Origin: Amycolatopsis orientalis DSM 40040 = KCTC 9412
Lineage (GTDB): Bacteria > Actinomycetota > Actinomycetes > Mycobacteriales > Pseudonocardiaceae
Direction: 5' to 3'
Assembly (NCBI RefSeq): GCF_000478275.1
Contig: NZ_ASJB01000064.1
Location: forward strand, 1-64,000
DNA: 64,000 nucleotides
Notes under the pieces: model-generated
The model's input: the letters and a program-made list of their open reading frames with translations, nothing else
The model's database searches: none
What the model was told of the DNA's origin: nothing
In this document: piece after piece, positions 50,655-59,500 of the stretch
Layout of the letters: each line of letters begins with the position of its first letter
Numbering within the stretch: the first letter of the stretch is position 1
Program-made: the position numbers and the translations under genes

Positions 50655-51635
50655 TCAGGTCCCGATCGGGCGTGGCATGTCCGTCATCCTGCGAAGCGTG
50701 TCCCCGCTGAGCCCGTAGTGCCGGCGGAACGCCGTCCGCAGGGTTTCCGCCGAGGCGAACCCGCATCGCCGCGCGACCGCCGAGAGCGGTAGCGCGGTGG
50801 ACCGGACCAGCTGGGCGGCGGCTTCGGTCCTGGCCGTTCGCACGGTACGAGCCGGTGTGCTGCCCAGATGCGCGGTGAACAGTCGCGTGAGGTGGCGGGT
50901 GGTGACCCCGGCCCGCATCGCCAGTGCCGACGGGCTCAGGTCTTCGGCGAGATGCGCGGCGATGTACCCCAGCAGATCCCGCACGACCCGGTTGCCGGGC
51001 GGCGGCGCGGCCAGGAACGTACTGATCTGGGCCTGGTCACCGGGGCGGTGCAGATACGTCACCAGCTCACGGGCGACCTCGCGGGCCAGCGTCGGACCGT
51101 GGTCGTCCTCGATCAGCGCGAGCGTGAGGTCCAGCGCGCTGATCACCCCGGCCGAGGTGAAGACGTTGCCGTCACGAAGGTAGAGCGGGGCCGGATCCAC
51201 CGTCACCGCGGGAAAGGTCGCGGCGAGCAGCCCGCTGTAACCCCAATGTGTGGTGACCCGCCGGTCGTCGAGCAGACCGGCGGCCGCCAGCACGAACGCG
51301 CCCGTGCACACCGAGGCGACCCGCCTGCTTCTTTCGGCCAGCCGCCGCACCTGGGTCAGCAACCGCTCGTCCGTCGCCGCCGCTTCCGTTCCCGCGCCGC
51401 CGACCACGAGCACCGTGTCCGTCCGCCCGGACACCTCGGCCAGCCGCCGGGCACCGGCGAGCATGATCCCCGACGAACTCCGTGTCGTCCGTCCGTCGAC
51501 CGTGGCCAGCTCGACGACATACGGCGGCGCGGCGCCGTGCGAGTTCGCGATCTCCAACGCCCCGCTGGGACAGGCCACATCGAGGATCTGCGCGTCGTCG
51601 AACGCGACGATCACCACCCGGCGGCCCGGTTTCAT
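50655..51635 (-). CDS. GlxA-family AraC-type regulator with DJ-1/PfpI sensor domain
   Basis: A 326-aa protein: N-terminal DJ-1-like domain (RRVVIVAFDDAQILDVACPSGALEIAN; elbow VASVCTGAFVLAAAGLL) and a C-terminal AraC HTH pair (LSPSALAMRAGVTTRHLTRLFTAHLG and LPLSAVARRCGFASAETLRTAFRRHYG). It probably controls the adjacent exported DJ-1 gene or the divergent ABC exporter. Neither the ATG at 51635 nor a GTG at 51647 has a strong ribosome binding site. Confidence 0.88.
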   Translation of the reverse strand: MKPGRRVVIVAFDDAQILDVACPSGALEIANSHGAAPPYVVELATVDGRTTRSSSGIMLAGARRLAEVSGRTDTVLVVGGAGTEAAATDERLLTQVRRLAERSRRVASVCTGAFVLAAAGLLDDRRVTTHWGYSGLLAATFPAVTVDPAPLYLRDGNVFTSAGVISALDLTLALIEDDHGPTLAREVARELVTYLHRPGDQAQISTFLAAPPPGNRVVRDLLGYIAAHLAEDLSPSALAMRAGVTTRHLTRLFTAHLGSTPARTVRTARTEAAAQLVRSTALPLSAVARRCGFASAETLRTAFRRHYGLSGDTLRRMTDMPRPIGT

Positions 51636-51676
51636 GCCGGCTACCACAAGGAAAACCTACCCGCCGGGGCGGTCAT

Positions 51677-51725
51677 GGTGGTGCCAGCGCTACCACGAGT
51701 CTTCCCTCACGCGGGATCGATCCCG
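51677..51725. promoter_or_regulatory. Divergent promoter with shared 18-mer and a perfect palindrome
   Basis: GGTGGTGCCAGCGCTACC (51677-51694) matches the 30919 motif at 16 of 18 positions and is itself partly palindromic. CGGGATCGATCCCG (51712-51725) is a perfect 14-bp palindrome. Both lie between the GlxA-type regulator and the ABC exporter. Confidence 0.5.
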
Positions 51726-51778
51726 GCCCCTCGCGACCGTAGGTTCAGTCCGGAGAGATCACCATCGCTTAAGGGGAA

Positions 51779-52522
51779 ATGATGAACGCAGGGGGCACGT
51801 GCGCCTTGGAACTGGAATCCGTGAGCAAGGTCTACGGATCCGGTGACGGCGCGGTCACGGCTTTGAACGGGGTGACCGTCGGGGTGCGCAGAGGCACGTT
51901 CACCGCGGTGATGGGACCGTCGGGATCGGGCAAGAGCACCTTCCTGCACTGCGCGGCCGGACTGGACCGGCCGACCTCGGGGCGGGTGCTGCTGGGGGAC
52001 ACGGAACTGAGCAAGATGCGGGAGAAAGCGCTCACCGAGCTGCGCAGGACCCGGATCGGGTTCATCTTCCAGGCCTACAACCTGTTGCCCTCGCTGAACG
52101 TGCTGCAGAACATCACGCTCCCGACGCGGCTCGCCGGGCGGAAGCCCGACCCGCAGTGGCTGCGTCAGATCGTCGAGAGCGTGGGGATCGCGAAGCGGCT
52201 CGAACACCGACCGTCGGAGCTGTCCGGCGGGCAGCAGCAGCGCGTCGCGATCGCCCGCGCGCTGATCACCCGCCCGGAGGTCGTCCTCGCCGACGAACCG
52301 ACCGGCGCACTCGACACGCGCACCGCGCGCCAGGTGCTCGACCTCCTTCGCTCCATTGTGGACGAAATGGGCCAGACCGTGTTGATGGTCACACACGACC
52401 CCGTCGCGGCGTCGGCCGCGCACGGCGTGCTGTTCCTCGCCGACGGCAAGCTGGCCGGGCACCTCCCGCAGCCCACGCCCGAGCGGGTCGCCGAGCGCAT
52501 GACCCACCTCGGGGAGTGGTGA
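51779..52522 (+). CDS. MacB/LolD-type ABC exporter ATP-binding protein
   Basis: A 247-aa ATPase with Walker A GPSGSGKST, Q-loop FIFQAYNLLPSLNVLQNI, signature LSGGQQQRVAIARALI, Walker B VVLADEPTGALD and the H-loop MVTHD. The pattern is that of the LolCDE/MacB group, which pairs with FtsX-type permeases. AAGGGGA precedes two consecutive ATG codons; the second (51782) is equally possible. It forms an operon with the permease 4 bp downstream. Confidence 0.93.
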   Translation: MMNAGGTCALELESVSKVYGSGDGAVTALNGVTVGVRRGTFTAVMGPSGSGKSTFLHCAAGLDRPTSGRVLLGDTELSKMREKALTELRRTRIGFIFQAYNLLPSLNVLQNITLPTRLAGRKPDPQWLRQIVESVGIAKRLEHRPSELSGGQQQRVAIARALITRPEVVLADEPTGALDTRTARQVLDLLRSIVDEMGQTVLMVTHDPVAASAAHGVLFLADGKLAGHLPQPTPERVAERMTHLGEW

Positions 52523-52526
52523 CGTC

Positions 52527-55097
52527 ATGTGGGATCTGGCATGGCAGACGACGAAGACCCGCTTGAGCGGTTTCATCGGCGCGTTCGTCGCGATCCTCCT
52601 CGGGACCGCGCTGGTCGCCGGATGCGGCATCCTGATGGAATCCGGCCTGCGGGCGGGGGTCCCGACCCAGCGCTACGCTGACGCGGCGGTCGTCGTGGGC
52701 GGTCAGCAGACGGTCGAACCGCCCGGGACGGGCGCCCTCGCGAGCCAGCAGGTCGCCGAGCAGGCCTCGGTGCCGGTGACCCTGGCCGGCGCGATCGCCG
52801 CGGTGCCCGGCGTGCGTGGCGTGGTGGCCGAGCAGAGCTTCCCGGCCACCGTGGTGACGGCCGACGGCCGGGTCCTGAACGGGCCCGAAGGTGGCCAGTC
52901 GTGGGGGCACAACTGGGAGGCCGCCGTACTGGCCCCGTTCTCCCTTCGTGACGGCCGGGCACCCGCCGGTGCCGACGAGGTGGTCCTCGACGCGGAACTG
53001 GCTTCGCGGAGCGGGGCGGCCGTCGGTCAGCAGGTGAAGATCGCCGTCCGCTCGTCCCCTGTGGAGTTCCGGGTCTCCGGGATCGCCGCCCCGAAGTCGG
53101 GTGACGGCCTCACCCGGCAGTCCGCGTTGTTCTTCTCGCCGGAGAAGGCCGCCGAACTCGCCGCGACACCCGGCCAGGCCCACGCGATCGGCGTGCTGGC
53201 GGAACCGGGGGTCACGCCGGGCGACCTCGCCGAGAAGATCCGCGACGCCGTGGGCACCGCCAAGGTGACGGTGGCGACCGGCGTCGAGCGCAGCACGGTC
53301 GAGTTCCTCGACGTCAGCCAGACCCGGATGCTGCTGATGGCGCTCGCGGGCTCGTTCGGCGGCTTCGCACTCCTCATCGCGGTGTTCGTGGTCGCCAGCA
53401 CGCTGGCGCTGGTCATCAACCAGCGTCGACGGGAGTTCGCGCTGCTGCGGGCGATCGCGGCGACACCACAGCAGATCCGCAAGCTCATCGGCGCCGAGAC
53501 GATGCTGGTCGCGGTGGTCGCCGGGGTGCTGGGCAGCGTCCTCGGCGTGGCGGTGGGCTTCGGGCTGCGCAACGCCTTCGGAGCCATCGGGGTGATCCCG
53601 CCGGACTTCGAACTGGCGATCAGCCCGCTCCCGCTCATCGCCGCGCTGGCGCTCGGGCTGGGCACGGCCCGGCTGGCCGCATGGTCGGCTTCGCGGCGCC
53701 CGTCGTCGATCCGTCCCGTCGAGGCGCTCGGCGAGGCCGCGGTGGAGCGGCGCGAACTCGGCCGAGTGCGGCTCGTCATCGGCTGCGCGCTGGTGGTGGC
53801 CGGTGTCGGCGGCTCGTTCGTCCCGATGTTCCTGAACGGTGAAGCCGCCCTCGCGGCCTCCTCGTCCTCGGCGCTGATCATCGTGATCGGGCTGGCCGTG
53901 GTGAGTCCGAAGGTGGTCGCGGTCATGACGCGGCTGCTCGCGCCGGTGCTGGTCCGGACCTCCCGGATCAGCGGATACCTGGCCGCCGCCAACAGCCAGG
54001 CCAACTCACGACGGCTGGCCGCCGCGGTGACCCCGGTGATGCTGGCGGTCTCGTTCGCGCTGTCGATGTTCTACAGCCAGACCACCGGGGCCGCCGCCCG
54101 CGAGGAGGAGACCGTGCGGTCGACCACCGCCGACCAGATCCTCTCCAGCGGCACCGGCGGACTCTCCCCGGAGGTCGCCGAGGCCGCGCGGCGGATCCCC
54201 GGGGTGGCCGCCGCGACCGCGGTCGTGCGGACCGAGGTGCTGAACACGGTGCAGGAGCAGGACAGCCTGCGTGTCGAGCGGTACGCGGCGCAGGGGCTGG
54301 ACGGCGACCAGGTGCGCGGCACCCTCGACCTGGGTGTCGTCTCGGGCAAGATCACCGATCTGACCGGGAACACGGTGGCGATGAGCGAGTCCGAAGCCGA
54401 TTGGTACGACAAGAAGATCGGCGACGAGGTCGAGTTCTACTTCGGGGACGGCGCTCCGGCGAAACTGCGCCTGGTCGCCACCTACACCCGTGACCAGGCG
54501 TTCGGCCGCTACGTGCTGCCCGCCGACCTGGCCAGGGCGCACACCGGGGACCAGCTGGACGACGCGGTGCTGGTGCGTCAGCAACCCGACGCGGATTCGG
54601 CGACCGTGACCGCGGCCCTGAACGGCCTCGCAGGCCGCTATCCGGGCCTGACGGTGGTCCCGGGGTCGTCGGTGGCGGCTCCCGGCGGCGGCCAGCAGCA
54701 GGCCCAGTTCTACGTCAACCTGGTCGCGGTCGGCGTGATCCTCGGCTACGTCGTGATCTCGGTGGCCAACACGCTGGTGATGAGCACGGCTCAGCGGTCG
54801 CGGGAGTTCGCGCTGCTGCGGCTCATCGGTACCACCAAGCGCCAGGTGGTGCGGATGATGCGCTTCGAAGCGCTGGCGACGGTCGGGGTCGCCGCGGTGC
54901 TCGGGACGGTGGTGGCGGGAGTTCCCCTCGTGCTGCTGAACCTGGGTCTGCGGGGGACGCCGTTGCCCTCCGGTCCGATCACCGTCTTCGGCGGGATCAT
55001 CGCCGGGGCGATCCTGCTCGGCCTGGTCTCCCTCGGCCTGGCCACCCGGGTGGCGCTGCGGGCCAAGCCGATCGAGGCGATCGGCCTCCGCGAATAA
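52527..55097 (+). CDS. FtsX-like (MacB-type) ABC transporter permease
   Basis: An 856-aa membrane protein with a first helix near residues 10-30, an extracytoplasmic MacB_PCD-type domain, and two FtsX modules (about 265-385, GSFGGFALLIAVFVVASTLALVINQRRREFALLRAI; and about 735-850, NLVAVGVILGYVVISVANTLVM with REFALLRLIGTTKRQV). The duplicated QRxREFALLR sequence marks each module. These act as mechanotransmitters that export lipids, drugs or peptides. Substrate unknown. Confidence 0.92.
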   Translation: MWDLAWQTTKTRLSGFIGAFVAILLGTALVAGCGILMESGLRAGVPTQRYADAAVVVGGQQTVEPPGTGALASQQVAEQASVPVTLAGAIAAVPGVRGVVAEQSFPATVVTADGRVLNGPEGGQSWGHNWEAAVLAPFSLRDGRAPAGADEVVLDAELASRSGAAVGQQVKIAVRSSPVEFRVSGIAAPKSGDGLTRQSALFFSPEKAAELAATPGQAHAIGVLAEPGVTPGDLAEKIRDAVGTAKVTVATGVERSTVEFLDVSQTRMLLMALAGSFGGFALLIAVFVVASTLALVINQRRREFALLRAIAATPQQIRKLIGAETMLVAVVAGVLGSVLGVAVGFGLRNAFGAIGVIPPDFELAISPLPLIAALALGLGTARLAAWSASRRPSSIRPVEALGEAAVERRELGRVRLVIGCALVVAGVGGSFVPMFLNGEAALAASSSSALIIVIGLAVVSPKVVAVMTRLLAPVLVRTSRISGYLAAANSQANSRRLAAAVTPVMLAVSFALSMFYSQTTGAAAREEETVRSTTADQILSSGTGGLSPEVAEAARRIPGVAAATAVVRTEVLNTVQEQDSLRVERYAAQGLDGDQVRGTLDLGVVSGKITDLTGNTVAMSESEADWYDKKIGDEVEFYFGDGAPAKLRLVATYTRDQAFGRYVLPADLARAHTGDQLDDAVLVRQQPDADSATVTAALNGLAGRYPGLTVVPGSSVAAPGGGQQQAQFYVNLVAVGVILGYVVISVANTLVMSTAQRSREFALLRLIGTTKRQVVRMMRFEALATVGVAAVLGTVVAGVPLVLLNLGLRGTPLPSGPITVFGGIIAGAILLGLVSLGLATRVALRAKPIEAIGLRE

Positions 55098-55101
55098 GCC
55101 C

Positions 55102-55117
55102 CGGGGTGTGCTCCCCG
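55102..55117. terminator. Short hairpin between convergent genes
   Basis: CGGGG-TGTGCT-CCCCG lies in the 28-bp gap between the ABC permease stop and the DUF2252 gene stop. It may act as a weak bidirectional terminator. Confidence 0.4.
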
Positions 55118-55125
55118 CTGTCCGG

Positions 55126-56475
55126 TCAGCCCTTCGCGGCAGGCCGGACGGCGGGGATTTCGCCGCCCCGGAAGGCGTCCACGAACAACCGGTGATCCTC
55201 GCGGGACTGCTCGGCGTAGGCCATGCCGAACTCGGTCAGCGTGCGGACGAACTCGTCCTCGCGGTCGCCGATCACCTCGGCGATGGCCGCCTCGCTCTGG
55301 AAATCGACCAGGGTCTGCTCGGAGTCCGAATCGGACACACAGTGCATCTTCGCGGTGGCCCGGCCGAGATAGTCGAGCACCGGCCGCATCTCGGCGGGCT
55401 CGGTCAGATCCGACCAGTCGAGGTCGTCGACGTAGGGCGACAACTCCGAGACGACGAACCCGGTCCCGTCGATCTCCGTGTGACCGAGCCAGGGATCCGC
55501 ATGCGCCTGCAAGGCGCGCTGCGAGACCGCGGTGCGATGTCCTTCGTTGGTGAAGTAGTCGCGGATGCTCTGTTCGGCCACGATCCGGCTCGGCGCGGCG
55601 ACGTTGCCCTGCTTCATGGAGAGGACGACGTCGTTCTCCAACGCCTGTGTCCGTCCCTCGACGAGGATGTTGTACGCGGGCAGCCCGGCCGAGCCGATGC
55701 CGAATCCGGTTCGGCCGACGATGTCCTTGACCCGGTAGGTGATGCTGCCGAACCGCTTGCCCTTGGGGATCGTGTCCAAATAGGACTCGAAGGCGCGGAT
55801 GGCGGTCTCCCGTTCGGCTTCTTCGAGCACCCGGACTCCCGGGCCGTGCCGGAACCGGCGGTCGTAATCCTCCACAGTGGTCAGTTCGTCCAGCAGGTCG
55901 ATCCGGGTCTTCAGCCGGGCCCGCAGCAGCACGTTGTGCAGCACGCCCTCGGTGCTGTCCAGCTGAAGCCGGACGAGTTCGTCACCGGGGCGATCGGCGT
56001 ACTCACGGACTTGCTTCACATAGGCGCGGAGATAGGTCGCGATCAGGGTCGCGATGTCGTCGTCGGAGATCGCCTTGCTCCACGCCAGCAGCGCGACGCT
56101 GGCGGCCAGCCGCTTGAGATCCCAGGTGAAACATCCGAGGTACGCCTCGTCGAAGTCGTTGACGTCGAACACGAGCGTCCCGGACGAGTCCATGTAGCTG
56201 CCGAAGTTCTCGGCGTGGAGGTCGCCCTGGATCCACACCCGGCTGGTCTCGTCGTTCGCCCATGGGTCGTGTTCGTCCGCCATGTCCGCGTAGAACAGGC
56301 ACGCCGAGCCGCGGTAGAAGGCGAACGGCGCGGCGGCCATCTTGCGGAACTTGCGGCGGAACGCGTCCGCGTCGGCGCGCATGAGGTCGTCGAAGGCATC
56401 CACCAGCACCTCGACGATGCGTGCGCGTCTCCCGTCCTCACCCTGCTCGCGGATCCGTCCGACCACACCTGTCAT
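55126..56475 (-). CDS. DUF2252-family protein (kinase-like fold)
   Basis: A 449-aa protein with the family's phosphotransferase-like motifs: FYRGSACLFYADM, WIQGDLHAENFGSY (a catalytic-loop-like HxxN) and VFDVNDFDEAYLG (DFD metal motif). The fold resembles aminoglycoside phosphotransferases or protein-kinase-like enzymes, but a substrate has not been defined to my knowledge. ATG 56475 with GGAGG 5 nt upstream is preferred over the GTG at 56478. Confidence 0.88.
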   Translation of the reverse strand: MTGVVGRIREQGEDGRRARIVEVLVDAFDDLMRADADAFRRKFRKMAAAPFAFYRGSACLFYADMADEHDPWANDETSRVWIQGDLHAENFGSYMDSSGTLVFDVNDFDEAYLGCFTWDLKRLAASVALLAWSKAISDDDIATLIATYLRAYVKQVREYADRPGDELVRLQLDSTEGVLHNVLLRARLKTRIDLLDELTTVEDYDRRFRHGPGVRVLEEAERETAIRAFESYLDTIPKGKRFGSITYRVKDIVGRTGFGIGSAGLPAYNILVEGRTQALENDVVLSMKQGNVAAPSRIVAEQSIRDYFTNEGHRTAVSQRALQAHADPWLGHTEIDGTGFVVSELSPYVDDLDWSDLTEPAEMRPVLDYLGRATAKMHCVSDSDSEQTLVDFQSEAAIAEVIGDREDEFVRTLTEFGMAYAEQSREDHRLFVDAFRGGEIPAVRPAAKG

Positions 56476-56525
56476 CACGACCTCCAGACGGCTTCACGGT
56501 GCCACAGGTCGCCGGGCCGGGCAGA

Positions 56526-57293
56526 TCAGATCTTGCGGAACCGCGCGTCCAGCAGCGCGAACGCGCCGAACGCGGCGATCCCCGCCGCGAGCGCGAGGAG
56601 CAGGGGAGCGCCATAGGGCTGGGCGACGAGTGTTTTCAACGCGACGTCGAGGCCGCTGGCCTTCGCGGGGTCGAAGGTGACCGCGGAGACGATCGTCAGG
56701 ACGCCGATGGTTCCGTACGCGGCGGAGAGGGCGATCCAGCCGACCTGGCCGAGCCGGATCGTCGTGGTCCGGGTCGTCGCCGCGGCACTGCCGAAATCGA
56801 GTTCCCGGACGAAGGTCTTCCGGAATCCTCGCTGCGCGAGGAACACCGCCACCGCGACGACGACGATCCCCACGACGGTCACGAGTGCTTGGCCATAGGA
56901 CTCGGCGAGGATGTCCGCGACCAGCGAGGACTGCCCGTCGTCGGCACCCGAGATGGCGACCTTCACCGCGCTGTAGGAGACCAAGCCGTAGAGCACGACC
57001 TCGATCCCGCTGACGATCCGGCGCACCGTCCGCCGCCGGGCCTTCACGTGCCGATGTCCCGTGAGCGCCTCGCTCAGCTGCCACAGCGCGAGTACGGCGA
57101 GGCCCACCGCGATCAGCCAGAGCAGCCACGCGCCCCCGTTCGCGACCACCACCTGCAACGCGCCCGCCTTGTCGGCCTTGGCCCGGTCGCCGAGAGCGAC
57201 CTGCGCGGCGAGCCAGGCGACGAGCAGATGGACGACGGAGTAGCAGACGAGCCCGCCGCGGGCGATCAGGTCGAACAGCTTGCCTTCGCGCAT
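56526..57293 (-). CDS. DUF1206 membrane protein
   Basis: A 255-aa protein with three repeated units of two helices each, the DUF1206 arrangement: ARGGLVCYSVVHLLVAWLA, SGIEVVLYGLVSYSAVKVAISG and GWIALSAAYGTIGVLTIVSAV, each followed by a second helix. Function unknown. ATG 57293 (MREGKLFDLIARGG) is chosen because AAGGA lies upstream and it begins the first repeat; the 68-codon extension lacks any domain. Confidence 0.88.
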   Translation of the reverse strand: MREGKLFDLIARGGLVCYSVVHLLVAWLAAQVALGDRAKADKAGALQVVVANGGAWLLWLIAVGLAVLALWQLSEALTGHRHVKARRRTVRRIVSGIEVVLYGLVSYSAVKVAISGADDGQSSLVADILAESYGQALVTVVGIVVVAVAVFLAQRGFRKTFVRELDFGSAAATTRTTTIRLGQVGWIALSAAYGTIGVLTIVSAVTFDPAKASGLDVALKTLVAQPYGAPLLLALAAGIAAFGAFALLDARFRKI

Positions 57294-57380
57294 CGGGCGA
57301 TCCTTGCCGACCCGTCGCCGCACCACCAGGGCCGGTGGGAGCAATTTGTCCGTTCGGTGAAGTTCGGTGATCGCCGGCGC

Positions 57381-57595
57381 ATGAGGCGGATCACTCTTGA
57401 TCTCCACCTTGGTGGAGGGTCGATCCTGAACTCCCGAACAGCCGCTTCGAGGAGACTTCGGACCTTGACGGCCGCCTGGAGGCCATCCAGGCGGCACTCG
57501 ACGGCCTGCCCGGCGAGGTGGAGTCCCGGGTGAGCGCGAACCCGCGTTACCGCGTCGTCCGGGAGATCGGCCCCGGCCCGCGAGTGGAGGACTGA
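57381..57595 (+). pseudogene. Probable frameshifted small gene
   Basis: An ATG at 57381 opens MRRITLDLHLGGGSILNSR. A different frame then continues with protein-like sequence FEETSDLDGRLEAIQAALDG, PGEVESRVSANPRYRVVREIG and VED before TGA at 57593-57595. The frames could be joined by removing one unit of the near-repeat AACTCCCG/AACAGCCG (about 57429-57444), an 8-bp step. So a roughly 70-aa gene may have been disrupted. Its 3' end overlaps the convergent DJ-1 gene by 49 bp. No homologue is recognised. Confidence 0.4.
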
Positions 57596-58920
57596 CCGCG
57601 GCGCCGGATCAGCGCGCGGATCCCGAACGCCGCGAGCAGGCCGAGGGCCGCGAGCCCGAACGGCCGGAGGGTGATCGTCCACGGCCAGGCGGAACCGGCG
57701 AGTGCCAGATGCGCGGTCGGGTACTCCAGTGTCCTCGCCGTCCAGCGTGTCGTCGCGGTGTCTGTGACGCGCACGAGGTCTTCGAGTACCGCGTCGAACG
57801 GGAAGCCGGGTTTTCCGTGCAGGTACACCGGTGACAGCGCGGAGTAGCGGTCGCCGGCGTGGTTCGCGGCGGCCTCGGCACCGGGCACGATCAGCCGGTC
57901 CAGGTCGTCCGTCGTGGACGGGGTGGCTCGCGGAGCGAAGGTCAGCCCGTGCCTCGACTGGATCGGCGCGCCGTCCAGGCCGACGGCCAGCGTGCGCACG
58001 GCCAGTGACTGCCCGTAGGTGTCGAACACCGCGGTCAGTTCCAGCTCCCGAATGCCGGTGGTCAGCAGGACCCCCAGAACGGGCTTGTCCCAGCGGAACG
58101 CGGTGTTGAACCCGACGACGGTGTCCGCCGCCTCGAAGGTGTTCTGTGTCATCGGGGCCGCGGAACCGGGGGAGTAGTGGGTCCAGCCCACCGCGTCGGC
58201 GGTCCGGCGTGCGACGTCCATGCCCGCGATCCGCTCGGTGACCCGGAGCGCGCCGTCGATCCCGGACAGGATCCCGGCCGTGGTCAGGATGCTGCCGTCG
58301 TCGACGTACCGGGTACCGCGAATCCAGTCCACGGCGGGGAATTCGTCGTCGAAGCCGTCGATGCCGATCCAGTGCGCGGTGGCGCGGCGGCCGTCGAGCA
58401 GCCCGGCCGAGGCGAGGACTCCCGAACCGTTGCAGACACTCATGAGCAGAGCGCCCTTCGCGGACTGCCGCCGCAGCCACTCGGTCACCGGACGAGTGGT
58501 CGGTTCACCGAGATCGGGGAGTGCGGGCACGACGACGACGTCCGGGGCGGCGGAGGCGAGCAGGCGGTCGAGGTCGGCGAAACTCAGGTCCGGGACGAGG
58601 TCCAGCCTGCCCGTGAGAGTCACCGGCCGGGCTTCGGGAGCGACCATGTAGACGTTGAACGCGCCACTCGTCGCCAGGACCTCGTAGGGCGCCAGGGTGT
58701 CGGAGACGACGGCGCCCTCGTTCCCCACGACGACGACCGCGGTCGGCTTGGCGGGATCGTGCGCCCGCGGCACCGGTCGTGGCGAGATCCCGTCGGTCCT
58801 TGGTGTGTAAAGGTTTTCGAAACTGGCGGCCAGCGTGGTCCCGCCGAAGGTGAGCGGAAGGGCCAGCGCGGCGAGGACGAACGCGAGCACGGTCAGCGTG
58901 CCACGGAACAAGGTGCGCAT
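57547..58920 (-). CDS. Membrane-anchored protein with two DJ-1/PfpI-like domains
   Basis: A 457-aa protein. An N-terminal membrane or signal segment (GTLTVLAFVLAALALPLTFGG) is followed by a DJ-1-like domain (about 45-240; elbow MSVCNGSGVLASAGLL with Cys, and TAHWIGIDGF). A second, degenerate DJ-1-like domain (about 268-400, VLGVLLTTGIRELELTAVFD) has no Cys elbow. A C-terminal membrane helix (LAALGLLAAFGIRALI) ends in RRRG. The catalytic part is therefore predicted outside the membrane. ATG 58920 is 2 bp from the stop of the upstream membrane gene. Confidence 0.8.
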   Translation of the reverse strand: MRTLFRGTLTVLAFVLAALALPLTFGGTTLAASFENLYTPRTDGISPRPVPRAHDPAKPTAVVVVGNEGAVVSDTLAPYEVLATSGAFNVYMVAPEARPVTLTGRLDLVPDLSFADLDRLLASAAPDVVVVPALPDLGEPTTRPVTEWLRRQSAKGALLMSVCNGSGVLASAGLLDGRRATAHWIGIDGFDDEFPAVDWIRGTRYVDDGSILTTAGILSGIDGALRVTERIAGMDVARRTADAVGWTHYSPGSAAPMTQNTFEAADTVVGFNTAFRWDKPVLGVLLTTGIRELELTAVFDTYGQSLAVRTLAVGLDGAPIQSRHGLTFAPRATPSTTDDLDRLIVPGAEAAANHAGDRYSALSPVYLHGKPGFPFDAVLEDLVRVTDTATTRWTARTLEYPTAHLALAGSAWPWTITLRPFGLAALGLLAAFGIRALIRRRGQSSTRGPGPISRTTR

Positions 58921-58922
58921 GG

Positions 58923-59321
58923 TCAGACCCCGTACTCGGCGCGACGGCGGAGCATGGCCACGAGCATCGCGGGCACCATCAGCACGTGCCCGGCCGTCAT
59001 CAGGGCCATCCCGGAGATCAGGCCGGTCCAGAAGAACGGCAGGAAGAGCACGTACGGCAGGCACATCGCGGCCGACATCTCCGCGATCGACGCCCAGCCG
59101 TGCCGCCGGATCCGCATCCACAGCGCCATGCCGAGCGACATGTTCGTCGCCATCACCAGTGCGCTCGCGGTCACGTTCCCGGCGAGGCCGGGCCAGGCGA
59201 ACGACCAGACCGGCTCGAGGACGATCATCCCGGCGACCATCGCCACGAGCATTTCGACGGCGTGCCGGGTGAAGTGCAGGACGGCCCGGTTACGGGTCTT
59301 CGGTTCTGTCGTGTGGTTCAT
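58923..59321 (-). CDS. Small four-helix membrane protein, unknown
   Basis: A 132-aa protein with four predicted transmembrane helices (VEMLVAMVAGMIVLEPVWSF; ALVMATNMSLGMALWM; MCLPYVLFLPFFWTGLI; MALMTAGHVLMVPAMLVAML) and a cytosolic RRRAEYGV end. It is not assigned to a named family. GAGGGAG precedes ATG 59321. It is probably co-transcribed with the anchored DJ-1 gene, and with the two-component genes upstream if transcription reads through. Confidence 0.75.
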   Translation of the reverse strand: MNHTTEPKTRNRAVLHFTRHAVEMLVAMVAGMIVLEPVWSFAWPGLAGNVTASALVMATNMSLGMALWMRIRRHGWASIAEMSAAMCLPYVLFLPFFWTGLISGMALMTAGHVLMVPAMLVAMLRRRAEYGV

Positions 59322-59378
59322 CGTGGACTCCCTCGCGGTTCGGTGCGACGGGAGCAATGTTCGGTGCGCCGGGGGCAC

Positions 59379-59419
59379 TCCGGCAGGTGCCGGAAGTCAT
59401 GTGCGGGGTCACGTGACCC
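59379..59419. promoter_or_regulatory. Two palindromes upstream of the membrane-protein operon
   Basis: TCCGGCA-GG-TGCCGGA (59379-59394) and the perfect 14-bp palindrome GGGTCACGTGACCC (59406-59419) lie in the 179-bp gap between the response regulator and the four-helix membrane gene. They are plausible sites for the neighbouring response regulator. Confidence 0.45.
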
Positions 59420-59500
59420 TCGCAGAGGGCCGCGAGCGCCACGCTTGAGACGTTGATCGTCACGGGCGAGGCGCTGGAGCTTCGATTCACCGAACGTGGC

